Positions 22,765-36,240 of a DNA stretch of 64,000 nucleotides are shown piece by piece; the stretch's first letter is position 1; each line of letters begins with the position of its first letter. Source of the DNA: Gorsachius magnificus (lineage: Eukaryota; Chordata; Aves; Pelecaniformes; Ardeidae); assembly GCA_034008185.1 (NCBI GenBank), contig CM067082.1, forward strand, positions 7,672,984 to 7,736,983, written 5' to 3'. The notes below the pieces were generated by a model. The model made no database searches. It worked only from the letters and a program-made list of their open reading frames with translations, and was not told the origin of the DNA. Position numbers and translations under genes: made by a program.

Positions 22765-23431
22765 TTCAGTGTCATTGAGTTCCATCTAAAAGTATGGAAG
22801 CTATGGGTGTGAGCCTGTGACTATAAGAGCCCTCATGTATATACTGGAGTTTTACTGCAAGAGCTACTATTGCTAAGGATAGAAGAGATAATAACGATTT
22901 CCCTGACAAATTGCCTCCCTGAATATATAAATAGCACACTCTTTACATTATTAATTGAAGAAGGATCCAGGAATAGTAAATACACATTTTATTCTATGAA
23001 TCACTTTGACATACTATGGCTTACTTGAAACATATCCATCAGTGATGATCAGAAATTTAATTAATATAACAGAAAGGAAATGAGAAGAGAAGACATCCTG
23101 GAAGATTGTTCAGATTTCCAAAGGAGCATATTAACCAAGATATATTCCTGTTGTCAAAACCCTTTTTTCAGCCATCTTTCTTCAGGGCTTGTGCATGGTA
23201 CCTCTGAATAAAACTACAGCCATTTACAGGAGGGCTGAAGACGTATGGCAAATCTCTTACCAGAATGTCTCTCTAACTTCACTGCGAGATTGCACATATT
23301 TCCATAACTTTCTGAGCCATAAATCTTTGGATCAAGAAAACAACCTAGAGATCCTTAAAGGTATATATAAGAGTCTATTGCTTCTTATACACTGTGTGAT
23401 ATATCTCATAAAGTGCTTTACATGTGACCCT
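22765..23431. other. Unique AT-rich DNA, no gene recognised
   Basis: About 670 bases have no repeat signature. The CR1 5' homology fades around 22764 and its exact limit is uncertain. Confidence 0.5.
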
Positions 23432-24103
23432 AACTGAGAGAACATCCCTGCAGTCAAACTGGTGGCACCAATGGAAAGCCAGTTTCCGAAAGGGCCAGAG
23501 GCGGCCCAGGCCGAGGAGGAGGAAGGCAAGGAGGGAGCAGCAGCAGAGGCAGCCCCAGGCCGCAGGAGGAGGAGGAGGAGGAGGGCAGGAGGTGCTGCAG
23601 GCCCGCAGCAGGGATCCCCTGCAGCCCTGGAGAGACCCCGCTGGAGCAGAGCCCCAGCCCCCGGCCGCAGAGGGGGACTTTCCTGCCCCGGGAGCAGGTT
23701 GTCCCTGAGGGACTGCAGCCCGGGGAAGGGCCCGCGCTGGAGCAGGGAGACGGGTGAGGAGGGAGGAGCGGCCCCCAGGGGGGGCCCGACCCCCAGCCCA
23801 CCCCTGCGCCCCTTGGGGGAGGGGGGGGGGGGGCGGGGAGGAGGAGAGGGTTGTTTTAATGTTTGCCTTTTGTTTCCCACTACTCACACTTTTAACTACA
23901 TTTTCATTGGAATTGGCAATAATTTAAATGAATTTTCCCCACGGAATCCTGTTTTGTGAAGGTAATTGGTGTATGACCTCCCTGTCTTTTTCTCAACCTG
24001 TGAGCTTTTCCATCCTATTTTCTACTTCTATTTTGTTGAGAAGGGAGTGTGAGAGAGAGGCTGGGTGGGAGTTTGGCCCTCAGCCAAGGTTAACCCTCTG
24101 TCA
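23432..24103 (+). mobile_element. GC-rich avian retroviral LTR, copy 1, 5'-truncated
   Basis: A GC-rich block (GGCCCAGGCCGAGGAGGAGG, then (GGA)n and a G-run at 23816-23833) passes into an AT-rich part (CATTGGAATTGGCAATAATT, GAATTTTCCCCACGGAATCC, CTCCCTGTCTTTTTCTCAAC). It ends in CAGCCAAGGTTAACCCTCTG-TCA. The same sequence recurs at 37838-38625. This layout, with a GC-rich U3-like part, a degraded poly(A)-signal region and a SINE-free T-rich end, matches a widespread avian LTR type known to me by pattern. Relative to copy 2 it lacks about 180 bases at the 5' side and has about 48 extra bases near 23635-23690. Long open frames in the GC-rich half occur in several phases and are compositional. 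Confidence 0.82.
23816..23846 (+). repeat. G-run with quadruplex potential inside the LTR
   Basis: A run of about 18 G broken by one A, followed by CGGGG, GGA triplets and GAGAGGG, gives at least four G-tracts on the plus strand. It is absent from copy 2 of the LTR, where the matching place reads CTCGGGGGAGAGGAG. Confidence 0.8.
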
Positions 24104-27100
24104 TCCTGTTGAATTTTAGATGTACAAGTTTAAGGGTCTCATAAGATAATGGAAAAAAGGCAGTTCCCAGTTTAGTGACACCTCCTGTAATGGATGTTTT
24201 AGCACTTGGACTGGCTGATACTCATGGGCTTACCTAACGTGGCTCAGATTTATGAACTACAGTCTTTAAGACTGTTTATAGATTTGGCCTTGTGCCAATC
24301 AATAAATAACATGAAGAACTCAATGAAGAGTTGCCAGAGATGCCAGAATCTCTCTTTTTCTATGCTCGACAACTTCAGATCAGGTTCTCATGATAAGTTA
24401 TAACTCTTAGCAAATAAACTGTTGCCTTCTTCATCCATTCCTGGGTTGGTTTACTCTGCAGACCCATACAAAGCACATTGAAATCTCTTTTTGAGCAACT
24501 GCATCACATGGATCTCACCAGCACCTGTAACATCTGAAATTGTCAAAACCATTTACAAGAAAGAAGTGAAAAAAGTTGTGCTGACCGTCTCCAAATGTGC
24601 CTAAAAGCATCTGCAGAACTAACAGACTCTATTAATCTGTAAACAGCAATTATAAACCCATTCATATAATAGAATGTTAATTACATGAATGAATGTTACT
24701 GTAATATATAATTAATCTAACAAGATTCTATAAACACATACAGTAGGAAAAGAAGAATACATCATTCATGCCTTTAATTATCTATGTATATTTGTGTTGT
24801 TCTCAGTGAAACAGAAGCATAGATTATAAGACCCGGAAGAGCTCTCCATTTTCTCTAGTCTCTTTAGCAACAAGCTGTATTTGGTTTAATGTGGGAAAAG
24901 AAATTACTTACTTACAGCAGAATATGACCTGCAGAGGTATAACTCTGATATCAGAATCCTGTCACTAGTCAGAGAGAGCTCTGTTTACATTACTTGAGGA
25001 TATAACCAGTACTTACACAACTTCGAAAGTTTTTGTTCATTTTGACAAATTTTAGCTGCAGAAAAGTAGCTATGTAGCATAAACTGGGTTGTGAAAGAAG
25101 TATAGCCATGATAAAACAATGTCACTCTTATCATGATGAGCTGTGTACAGAGAGATACACTACAGGTCTTAGGGTTTTATTTATAGAAAATGCCTACACC
25201 TGACAACAGGAACTGTGTGTATGTACCTACAGCAGAATATGGCCCTACTTCTATCAGAAATAGTAAGATTATGCACAGAAATATTAAAGCAAAGTTTTAA
25301 CCATTTTATTATGGAGAAAGAATAATCATACCAGCCCTGCATAAGGAACAAATTACAAGACCAAGAGTCTTTTGCTTGGAAAACAACAGCTGGAAGCATG
25401 TGAAGAAGGGGCACAGAAAAAATGCAATAGGGGTCTGTAAAATCAGATCTGGCATGGAAAAGGTGAATAGGGAAAAATGGAAAATTTGGGGAAGATAAAT
25501 TTCAACATTCATGGATTTCTAACATAAGGAACTCTTTGACAAGGATTAGAAAAATTAACGGGACATATCTATCACAGGCTCTTAAATATGAAGAAAACTC
25601 TTCTGGTTAAGGAAGCCTCTGAATCACCAATCATGGTGCTGAGAAAATATTCTAAAAATTATCTCAACATTCTTGTCATATTTTTGTATGTTCTTCCTAC
25701 AGCAATCACTAATGGTCAATGCTACAGACTTGATACAGGGCTATATGAGCCTTTAATCAAAACCAGAAGCATTTCTTACCGGGAAAAAGAAAAAAAGGAT
25801 TTTTTGTTATCAATAACGTGAACATGTCCTCTATATGCATCATTAAAAAAACAATCATTCTGTTGTTTTCAGTGAGCCTTGTAATAGTCCATATTAACAC
25901 TAAAATCATCTTGATTTCTGATGTCTGTCCTAGTTTACCTTTCTTTTTAAGAACTATTGACAGTTAGTACTATGATGCAAAATGCAAAACCAGGGAGATT
26001 TCCTAAGATTTCCTAATTAGTTTTTTTCTGTTTCCAGTTTTTAAAAGTTGCTTGTTACCTAACAAGTCTTATGTGGAAATGTGCTTGGAATACTCTTGGA
26101 GATTATTGTCTGAGTGAGCAAAAGTCAGGCAAAAGAAGTCTTTGAGTAGATGACAAAAGTGTTCAGCAGATATAGTCTGATTTAATTATGCTAATCTACT
26201 TTTACTTACAAACGTACAATTCCCCCAGACGGGTTTTGACTATAGTGTATTTTAAACAGGATAAACAGAAAAGCTTTCCATAGAGAAGGTTCTAGCAATG
26301 ATTTCTTACTGAATTTTGTGGACAAATCTGTGTAAATGTGTATGTATGCTCATGCAGGGGTGTACACAACATTGATCCAACATGGTGAGAACAGACTATT
26401 GTATGCACAGCCAGAATCACACCAGGACACATGGCGCACACTAGAGAGTAAAAGTTTTTTAACATTCTTACCCACATCCATTAAGTAGACATAGTATTTA
26501 CTCGCAGTCGCACACTGCTTTGATTATATGCCAGTTTCTCCCTTTTTAGCATTGCAGGGGTTGTGGGGTAGAGAACTAGTGATTATATCCATTTTAACAA
26601 GAAAGAAAAAGGATTTTCCATTAGCAACCAAGTCAGAGAGAGATGCTCCCAAACTCCAGGCCCTGATGGGCAGGTCCTGCTTCTCCTGTTTTCTGGAAAC
26701 TTATTCTCAGAGAGGCTGAAAAAAGTCTGTTACTGACATTGAAGGAGATAGTCCACCCACTTAATCTTATTTCTTAATAGTCTCTTTGATGTAGTTTAAT
26801 TTTCAATGAAATGCCAGCATACGCAGAATCAACATTTTGATCTATGCATTTTAATAGATAAAAAACCTTGTATCTTTGAAAGCTCTGTGAGTGTTTTATT
26901 ACATTTTTAGTTAGTCCAATGAGAAAAATCCTCTACAATTCTGTTTGTCACATTATTCTTTTTGAAACTATGAAAATCTTTTATATAGCTAGCAATATAA
27001 AACACACATAGTTCATATTAAAATCAATACTCATGTATAATCTTTTAATTTTTTCTGTTGTATCATGAAACATCACTTTAGCTAGCAATCCATATCTTTA

Positions 27101-30100
27101 CTAATAACACTTATCCAGCACATTTTCACTTCAATTTATTTAGTGCTGATCATCCAAGCATAAGAAAATACTTTGCAAACAGTGTCTAAGCAAAAAATGA
27201 AGAATGTCTGTAAAAATAACACCTTTCTTCTTAGTTTTTCTCTGTGTGTGTTTTCAGAGCCAGGTCTGCTAAGTCAACTGGCAGTTGCATGTTTTTCTTA
27301 TTTTTACTCATATTTTTTCTTGAAGAAGTCACACAAGGGTGTGAAGGTATCTCTGCAGGATTTTTACTACTACAGTGACTCTAGCTTTACTCTGTGCTTC
27401 TAATCTGAATCTCCACATTTGCTGGGGGAAAAAAAAAAAAAAATTATACATCAGAAGCCCAAATTGAGCTCAAGACCTGTTTTATTAGACATTATAGAAC
27501 TATAGTGTAAGGATGGGGTCCAGCTCCTAGCTTAACAGATGAAAGTACTGAAGTAATAAACAGTTATTCTTACTGTTACTACTGAGGATGACAGAACTCC
27601 CACAAAGGCCCTTTAAGTAGTTAATACTATAACATTGCCATGAAAATAACTCATAATTACTGGTAAAGAGACATGTACTGTTAAGAATTCGTTTCTATTA
27701 TTTCCCATAGGTAAATGGTACTGCAGATGCTAAAAAGCCTAATATTTTTCCAAAATGGCAGTATATCGACATCCATGTCTTACTTCCTTATATTTTACTT
27801 GCTGATATATCTTCATCTGTTCACATTTGCATTATCTTTTATTATGTTATAAATTGTAGAACAAATAGAAAAAGACAATACATGGAATATTTTGCTTGCT
27901 GGACAAGGTTTTGTTTCAGTTTGTATGTAATAAACATCGTTTTTTTCTGAAGTTAGTATCAATGTTTATTGTCCCTTAAGGTAATTCATAATATTGTTTT
28001 CAACTTAGATCAATATTTGTAATGTTAAGTCAATATATTATTAAAATATTTAAACTTTATGGGTACAGCTTCCAAATACATTTTATATTCTCTGTAAGAT
28101 AGTGTCCTGTGCAGTAATGGACAGCACACACAAAGTTTAGAGCTGTCTGTACAGTTTGGAAAATCCAGAAATGGTCAGTGTGTTGCAAAACTTCACAGTT
28201 CTTTTCCATTCCATGTTGTCCATGTCTTCTCCTTGTGACCCAAGCCAAGTTTCCCTGACAGCCCTGCTTGTTCTCTTTCTCACTTGCAATTCTTTGGTTT
28301 TGATAGGTTTTTTTCTACTTAACTTGAACTCCCTGCAGCTCAGTTCATCTCCAAAAGTTGGAAACTTCACTTTCTCTCATCTGCCTACTTGTTAACTTCT
28401 TCTTTTGACCCACTTCCCAATCTTTTATAAGTGAACATTAACTCTGTAAGGTTTTATTCCCCATTTGTTAAGAAATAATTATTCAGTTCCCTCAATTCTT
28501 TTCTATTTTGATTTTAAATTTCTGTGTATGGAGCTGTCTTCCACTTAGTGTTTGTCTAGGAACCAACACAGTGGAGGAACCAACACAGAGGAACTAACCT
28601 AATTAAATTAGAACTTCTAGTTGGATTCTAATGTAGCACAAGCAGTAACTTGTGTTTTTGAGGTCTTTTATGATCTCTTTTACCAAGGTGACAATAACTA
28701 AAGAAATATTTACTATCTGTGTCTGTCCTCGTGCATATAGAACATTTCAAAGACTCTTGATCTCCTGTTTCTTTAGGGGAACAAAACACAACAATACAGG
28801 CTGGTATTTGTACTAGTAGTTAGTACTGAATGTCTATTGTATTGAGCCCTCAACAAGTGTAAGTATAATCAATACCTGAGAAAAAAGAGTAGTGACAAAA
28901 TGCCTTACATTCCAAACTGGAGGACGGATAGGATCAAGCAGAATAAGAAAAATAATAGTGGTTTTCAGGACCGAACCACAAAGTATCAGCAATCAAAGGA
29001 TAAATATTCTTCTAAGGGGAGGTAGAAATCAAACACCACACTCTTTCAAAAGGAAACTCAATATTTTCCTTGATGGAAAGCCCAAGTAAATGAAAATGGG
29101 CTTTCCCAGTTATGAAAATGGAGATGAAAACTGCCATTAAGGTCTCCTGCACTCAAGAAGAGTATGGGTCAGGGAGAAGAAAAGATGCACAACCACTGGC
29201 TGGTAAATGCCAAGCTCACAATCACCATATGAGCCAAACCCCTGAAATCATGAGGTTATTCTAAAACTTCTTGGTTTGCTTCTTTTTTTCTTTAATTCAG
29301 TTTCTCTTCTCTCTCCAGGCACAAAAGCCTGAAAAATACTTTATAAGAGCACTTGGATCTCCAGCACAAGTCACAAGGATTTTTGCTATGGCTTTTTCTT
29401 TGTTTCTGCAGGTCTTAAGTGGCTTTGAAGATGACTTCACCTCAGCATATTTCCTCACACCACAAATTTAATATTTTCTCACAGTGTATAGATAATGTCA
29501 TTTCAAAGGCAAGCCCTAACTAGGATGCTTGAGAACGATTTAATGAAACATCTTTTTTTGCTACTTTGAAATCATGGGTTTATTGCAATGGAGAGAGTTT
29601 ACAAGATTAAAGTATTGATGAAACTCATGTTAGAAAATGTTTTTTAGGCTGCAAAATATTTGCACAACATAGGAGAGATATGCCAACCTCTGAGAAACTC
29701 CGTGACGAGGCCATTCAGGCAGACTGCAGGAGAGGAGAAAGCAGAGCTGAAATTGTCACTAGGTTGTCATCCAAAATGAGTTCCCACAACTGTTCATTGG
29801 TGGAAGGGCCTCCCACTTTCACCTCCACCTCACCCACGCCTCATAACAAAGCTCCTCTTACTCAGACAATTACCAAGTGATAATTTTTCTCACAGCTTAA
29901 GAAGGCCTCCACATTCTTAATTTTGCTACACTTACCTAATTTATATGTTTTTCACATAATTCCTGTAATTTACATGTTAGGATTTCTGGACCATCCACTC
30001 CAGAAATGCATGCATTTAATAGGTTTTCTGTGTCATATCTGCCAGAGCCATGGATATATATTGTGGATACCCTAAAACATCCTAAGTGGCAATAACTGTA

Positions 30101-33100
30101 TATTTGTGGGCAATTGAACTGAACTGAACCCTGGAGCAGTTCAGAGGATCATTCAGCTGACTTGCCAATAAGTGTTAAATTTAGAATAATTTTCTCTCTA
30201 GTCTCAAAGTACTCAAAATTCCATTGATTAAATTGGGAAATAAGGCACTGATTGCATATGAATAAATTGTATTCACCTATCTTAACCTAAAGCTGAAGTC
30301 CCAACTTAAACTTCAGATCTGGTTCAGACTTCCTATGTGGTCTCTGGTAACCGACCAATAGTTTAATACCAAATATTCTCAAATTAACATTTTTTTTCCA
30401 GGGAAAGGCACTGTGAAGATACATGCCATTCTTAAAACTGAGTGATGTAAACAACCTAGATGGATATATCTCGCAGTAGTATCATTTAGCTGCAAAGTAT
30501 GGTTTATGGAAACATTATGCCCAACTTTCTTTGTCATACATGACAAATACTGTGCAATTTTAGGATGTAGTGAATAAACATGCATTACTATGAAGCTGAC
30601 AATCTGCAGCTTTGGACAATTTGGACAAATCAATAGATCTATTCAGCTTCGAGAACACTATGCAGCGTATGGGATTCTAAACTATGTGCAGTCAAAATAT
30701 GAGCCTGCAAATCCACGAGCAAAGCAAAGTATTATTTCACATAATTCAGTGATGGTCTTGTCATTACATATTTCCAACAAACAAGCAAACAAAAAAAAAA
30801 CCCCAAACCCAAAAAAAACAGTTAAGAATTTCATGCCATTTGGTAGCCAGCACAGCAGGTGGTATTCATCTCACAGAACGTATGATATCAGCAGGAACTT
30901 AACTAGCTGTACTAGACCACTGCTATACCGATTGGACATAGATGGATGTTTTCACCAGCAAGATATCTGGCCCATTTTAGGCCCCTATTTCAGTAAAAAA
31001 TGTGTATCTTTCATAAAAGAGTCTTTTACAATCTTTTTTCCTGTAATGACATATAAAGGATTATAGACAACCAGCTCAAAACATCTATTTTTAATGCTCA
31101 TCAAGGTATGATTGTCTCCACATAAGTGTTTGGTGCCATTTTGAGAACTGTGGGGTAACCTCCATCTGGGGCTGGAGAAGACTGTGGCTCTCCTAAGTTC
31201 TGTGTAGCATTTGCCACCTGAGTGCAGGTGTCTTCAGTACCCAAGAGCATCTCTAATGATCCTAAACGCACATTTTAAAGCAACTTGATTTACCCTGGTG
31301 AAGTCTATCTTAGTCAGATGAATGTCACCTCTGTTTTGCTTAATCCATCTGGAGTAACTATTTATCATTCAGACTTGTGTTACTTTAAGCCTTTTTCTAC
31401 ATTGCACCTGGGACAAAATAAGATTGCAAGCCAAGAATGAGAAAAAAAAACAAACCATTGCAGATCATTTACTAAAAAAAAAAAAAAATCTGTGAAAAAT
31501 ATAATCTTGGAACAGAAGAAGACGAAAAAGAATTTCACTTTGGTCCACCAAAATATTTTTTTCAGTCTGAATGGAACTATTTTTTTTAAAAATCCTTAGT
31601 AGAGTCAGATTACAGCTTTATATTTTAAAAATTAAATAGATGCAAATATGCACTAAATTATATACTATAATTGAAATGGATGCTGTTTTCTTATATTTTC
31701 AAGAAATAGAAATTATCCCTTACATGATTGTTTTGATGGCTATATTAGTTGCCTGTTGAAAAAGAAAAACTGAAAAAAGGCCATAATTAATAGACTCTCT
31801 ATATTTCCTGCTATTTAAAAGTATTGAAATGTTATATTCAAAACCTTATTATGGGCAAAAGGAAACATACCTTACATGTAAAGTCAAAAATGTCTCATTA
31901 GTGTAATTGAAATCTTAACAGCCTGTTCAAAGAATTATTACTAGTCTAGATCAAAGTAATACATGAAAAATTACATATTACATTTTATATACTTTCAGTG
32001 GTGCTTTACACCTGCTTTTTTCTTCTGTAATCTGCTACTCCATGCTAATTTTGAACTTACTGTGTGTGAAGTGTCTTACCTATATGTTTACTCTGTTTAC
32101 TCATTGCTACCCCTAAAACCAGTTTTCCCTCCTAGGTCTGCTTTTCTCTAATTGACCATTGGTGAGTTGTTTATAACCTTGGGATTTTCACCATCATGTT
32201 TCATCCCCTTCCTTTTGCCTATAGGCTTCTGCAGTGCATCCTGTGTCCCCACTTTTGAGGACTCTGCTAATACTCCTCTACACTACATCATTATGCTAGG
32301 GTCATAAGTAGCTGGCACTACGCAGAACAAATACTTTTTACCACTATCTATGTGAAAATTGTGGTTGTGCCACACAATTATACAAAAATAAGCAAAATTA
32401 AAATAAATTAAGCAATAGCTACCTGTTCTTAAAAAATTACTGCTACCACTAAAGAAGCTTAAATAAAGATCCAGGTAGGCCAGGTCAAGTTGAAACAAAA
32501 ACTGACAAGTCCTGAGGCCTTGCAGAGTTAATTTAAAATCTGTGGTCTGTTACTGACAATGAAAAATAGTATTTACTGATCTGCAGGGCTACAGAAAGAA
32601 GACAAAATGGCATTTTTGTGGTTAATGTTGTTTAGTACATATACCATGAGATCGATAGTCCAGGCATTTTAATTCCATTCTTTACTCTTTCCCAGATGCA
32701 TCATGTCTTTCACCTTTCCATAGCTCAACTCACTGTCCTAAGAAATGGAACCATACTGCATTCGTTGTACAGATATCAAAAGGATCAATTAAGTAATGCT
32801 TCAGAACCATTCCAAGATCCTCTGAAGAGTCTTTATCTCATGAAGTGCAGAACACCATAGCTTTATTGTAACATTTGAACACACATTTATCTTGATCTGC
32901 TGGGATTTCTCATATATTTAAAGCTGAACACAAGAATCGGCGTGCTCAAGGAAAAGAATGAGAATACAAAGTACCCAGCAGGACTGAACTCAGAAAGGTA
33001 ACTAGACAGGGATAAAGTATTTTTGGGTTTGGGTTTTTGTCCCCCCAGTTCTTGTCAGGCAGCCATGAAAACCAAAGCACACTGTGACTCTGATGCCCTG

Positions 33101-33246
33101 GCTTCTTCATTCTGTGAGGAGCATCAGTGAGACAAATTCTGTATTCCTTGCTCCTCTGGAGCAATATTAGGATGTGTCCCAGCTGAATCATTAGGCTTGT
33201 ACCACTACAGAAAATACTCTTTAACATTAGCAACACTATCAGAACG
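24104..33246. other. Unique AT-rich DNA, no gene recognised
   Basis: About 9.1 kb has no CR1 or LTR signature. It holds A-runs near 27429 and 31471. The largest open frame is 158 codons at 30590-31066; it crosses two A-rich runs and has no recognisable domain. A slightly more coding-like but short frame (66 codons) lies at 29680-29880. No splice-site-bounded exon can be argued from the sequence alone. Confidence 0.5.
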
Positions 33247-33347
33247 TAGCCCTTTTTCTTTTTTCCTTTCTCTTTTTTCCTTTTCCTTTTCCTTTTTCTT
33301 TTTTTCTTTTTCTTCTTTTTTTTTCTTCTTTTTTTCTTTTCTTTTTC

Positions 33348-33378
<31 letters not shown>

Positions 33379-33590
33379 TTTCTTTTTCTTTTTCTTTTTC
33401 TTTTTCTTTTTCTTTTTCTTTTTTCTTTTTCCTTTTCTTTTTTCTTTTTCCTTTTCTTTTTCTTTTTCTAATATTTTTATTTTTATTTATTTTTATTTTC
33501 TCCCTTTCTTTCTCTGTCATTCATTCCCTTCCCCTTCCCCTTTCCCTTCCCCTTCCCCTTCCCTTCTCTTTCCCTTTCTCTTTTACTACA
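33247..33590. repeat. Polypyrimidine tract, (TTTTTC)n then (TTCCCC)n
   Basis: Over 300 bases are almost purely T and C on the plus strand. A near-perfect TTTTTC hexamer core lies at about 33358-33432, a TTTTA-rich break near 33468-33500, and TTCCCC units at about 33525-33565. The long Phe/Ser/Leu frame on the plus strand and the Lys/Arg/Glu frame on the minus strand are products of the repeat. The mirror symmetry of such tracts allows triplex (H-DNA) formation. Confidence 0.93.
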
Positions 33591-36205
33591 ATTATTCAAA
33601 CCTTCCCCAAGTAAAACCCACACTGAAGTTGGAGTGGGAAAAAGGACCACAAGAACTCCAGATGCCTAACAGGATTTCTCACGGTACAATAATACCAGAT
33701 AGATGCAAGGAAATTCCTGGGATTTCCTCCATTTATGGCTTTCAGCATATAATAATTCAGGCCCCAGGAAGGGCATACTGTCAGAGATGCAGAACTATCA
33801 CCATGAGGAGCATCCCTGCTTTGCTCATACTACAGCTCAGGACTGACTGGGCTGCTGCTGTGGAGGAATGATGACAAGTGGGACATCAGTCCCGAAGTTC
33901 TGGAAGGACAGTGGCTCATCCTGCAGCACAGTGTTCACAAGTGACATTTTTCCCTAACATAGTTTCCAGAGGAGGGGGTGCTGGGAAAAAAAAAACAAAA
34001 ACAAAACAAAACAGACCAGAACATTGTTATACTTGTTTGCCATCAGCATACATTCCCATTTTTGAGCAAGAAAGACTCTGCTTACTGAGCACAGTTGATT
34101 TAGGGGAACATAAACATACATGGTGCATCTGCTGTGAGAATCTTAATGGACACAACCACATCCTCCAACTAAAACTAATCCAGTAGGGGATTAGACAACC
34201 CAAGTGCTTAAAAATGTGCCTAATCTTTTTACACACAAGATCGTAGTCATGCCACAGAGACTGCGCTTTCAGTTCCACTATGAAATGCATTACCAATTCA
34301 AATGCATAAACAATGTACAGCAGAGCCATTATGTGCCTATATAGGTTGCTGAACTGTTAGAGGCTTAAAGTGTCAAAAGTAATTGTGTGGAGATGTGATG
34401 TGTGGAGATTTTTCAACACAATCTGTGTTGTTACATTGATTAAACTATTTCAGTCATCTGGGTCATCGGACTACAGTGCCAAGTCATTGATTCATTGCAC
34501 AAGGGTGAAGGAAACAAGGTAAGGATTTCTTTTCACTAGTTTTATTCCCTTACCACTGCAATTGAATTAATATATTATTTTTACATTTGTAAGACACAAA
34601 GGCCTTTACTTTTCACACAAATGTAGGGAGAAGCAGCTGGTTATTTAATGGCTGAAGATCTGTATGCAGCTCAAAACCATGGAACTGCAAAACTTCAAGT
34701 GCCCTTGGGGCAAGCTTCTCTGTCTCCATTTGCTAGGAAGAAAGGAACAAATTTAATTACTACATTATTTTATATTTGATACTACCTGAATCCTTCAGCT
34801 GATCAGTGGAATCAGAAAACTGAAAAAAATCTCATACTTGATTGTGTTGTCAGTGACTGGACAGAACTTTAAAATATCAACAGAGGTGTAAATGAAAAAA
34901 GAAAAAAAGAGAAAATTAAAGCTTATTGGAATGAGAAATTTAGTGATGTCTTAAGTTTTGACAGAAAAACGTAGATAATGTGTACCTAAATGGAGTAGTG
35001 AAATTGAGTGTAACAGTTTAGAACAATCTAGGGGAAAAATTGAGGTATTTTTAATCTTTTTTCTTCCTTTTTTATGTCTATCTACAATCCCAGAGTTAGA
35101 AGGAATGATTATAACATGCAGAAACAGGGCTCCAATCTATTGCATTTGAAGTCTGTGGCAAAATTCCCATTAACTGATAAAAGCATAAGGACCATGACAA
35201 CTTGGTGTTTGGTCTGGCCTGCTGAGAGCTAGGATTTCACAGATTCAACTTTATAAGGAGATAAGCCAATATAAGCAAGTCATCAAATACCTGCTTTCAA
35301 CAAGTGTCATAAAAAGATGAAATTCTTGAATAAAACAGCAGCAATTTACACCAACAAAGAACACAGCTTTACCTACCTGTTAAGTTAAAATCTGGGTTTG
35401 GTGTGTAAATCTTTTTTTTCAAAAAGTTAAGGAAGTATGAATTTCATCTTCAAAGGATGGACAAAGTAGGCTTCCCCTTTTCCAACTAATTTCTTATCGT
35501 TTTATCTTTTCAGAGAAACACAACCTAGTCACTGGACTACATGTATGAGAGTGGAGAGGGCACTGCCTTACATTTTGCAGAGACATGGTGCCTGGTGGTT
35601 AAGGAAATGGTGCAGGTACTTGTGTTTCTTCATTTTGCACAGCAATTAAATTAGAAAGGCCATTACACCTTGGCTCAGTCAGCTACATGGTTTCTTTTTC
35701 TTTCTTATGCGATAGGTATTTTTGGCTGCAGGGTTTCAAAATCTATGCCTCATCCTTCTGCTGTACTGGTTAATCCATGCTTTGGTAGTTAGAGGGGCAG
35801 AAAACCTCCACTCTGGGCTGGGAGGTAGATACAGGTCTCTTGCTTTCTGAACAAGTGTACTGACATCATGCAAACAGTGTGTTGTCACCTCCTTCTCTGA
35901 CTCCATTTCCAAATGTCCTCTTTGAGCCTGCTGTTTGACCTGCACACTTTTGATACAGAAAGCCATAGGTTCTTCACAGTCTTCCGCAGCAACAAATTGT
36001 CTTACCATTCACACTGGAGCGCTTTGGAACCAACTCTCCCTGAAAGTATACATGAAACTTTATGTTCCAAAGCAGAGAAACTGATTAAAGTTGAGGTTCA
36101 GGTAGGTCTAGAAAAGTGGCATAAATCCTACCAAAATCCTGGCTAACACAAAAAGCAAGCTGTACAAACTTAACATTCAGATAAAACAGCTGTGGAGAAA
36201 TCAGA

Positions 36206-36240
<35 letters not shown>

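Noticed and set aside
23332..23959. Several overlapping frames of 94-182 codons in GC-rich DNA
   Set aside because: They lie in the GC-rich part of an LTR, occur on both strands and in several phases, and are rich in Pro, Gly, Arg and Ala from composition alone.
30590..31066. 158-codon plus-strand frame
   Set aside because: Crosses A-rich runs (KKKTPNPKKT), lacks any recognisable domain and has no supporting context.
33197..33871. 224-codon plus-strand frame and a 93-codon Lys/Glu-rich frame opposite
   Set aside because: Both are read through the polypyrimidine repeat and consist of a few residue types; no domain or conserved start.
36150..36238. Processed pseudogene ending in the 28-base A-run
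   Set aside because: No gene body, poly(A) signal or flanking duplication recognisable.
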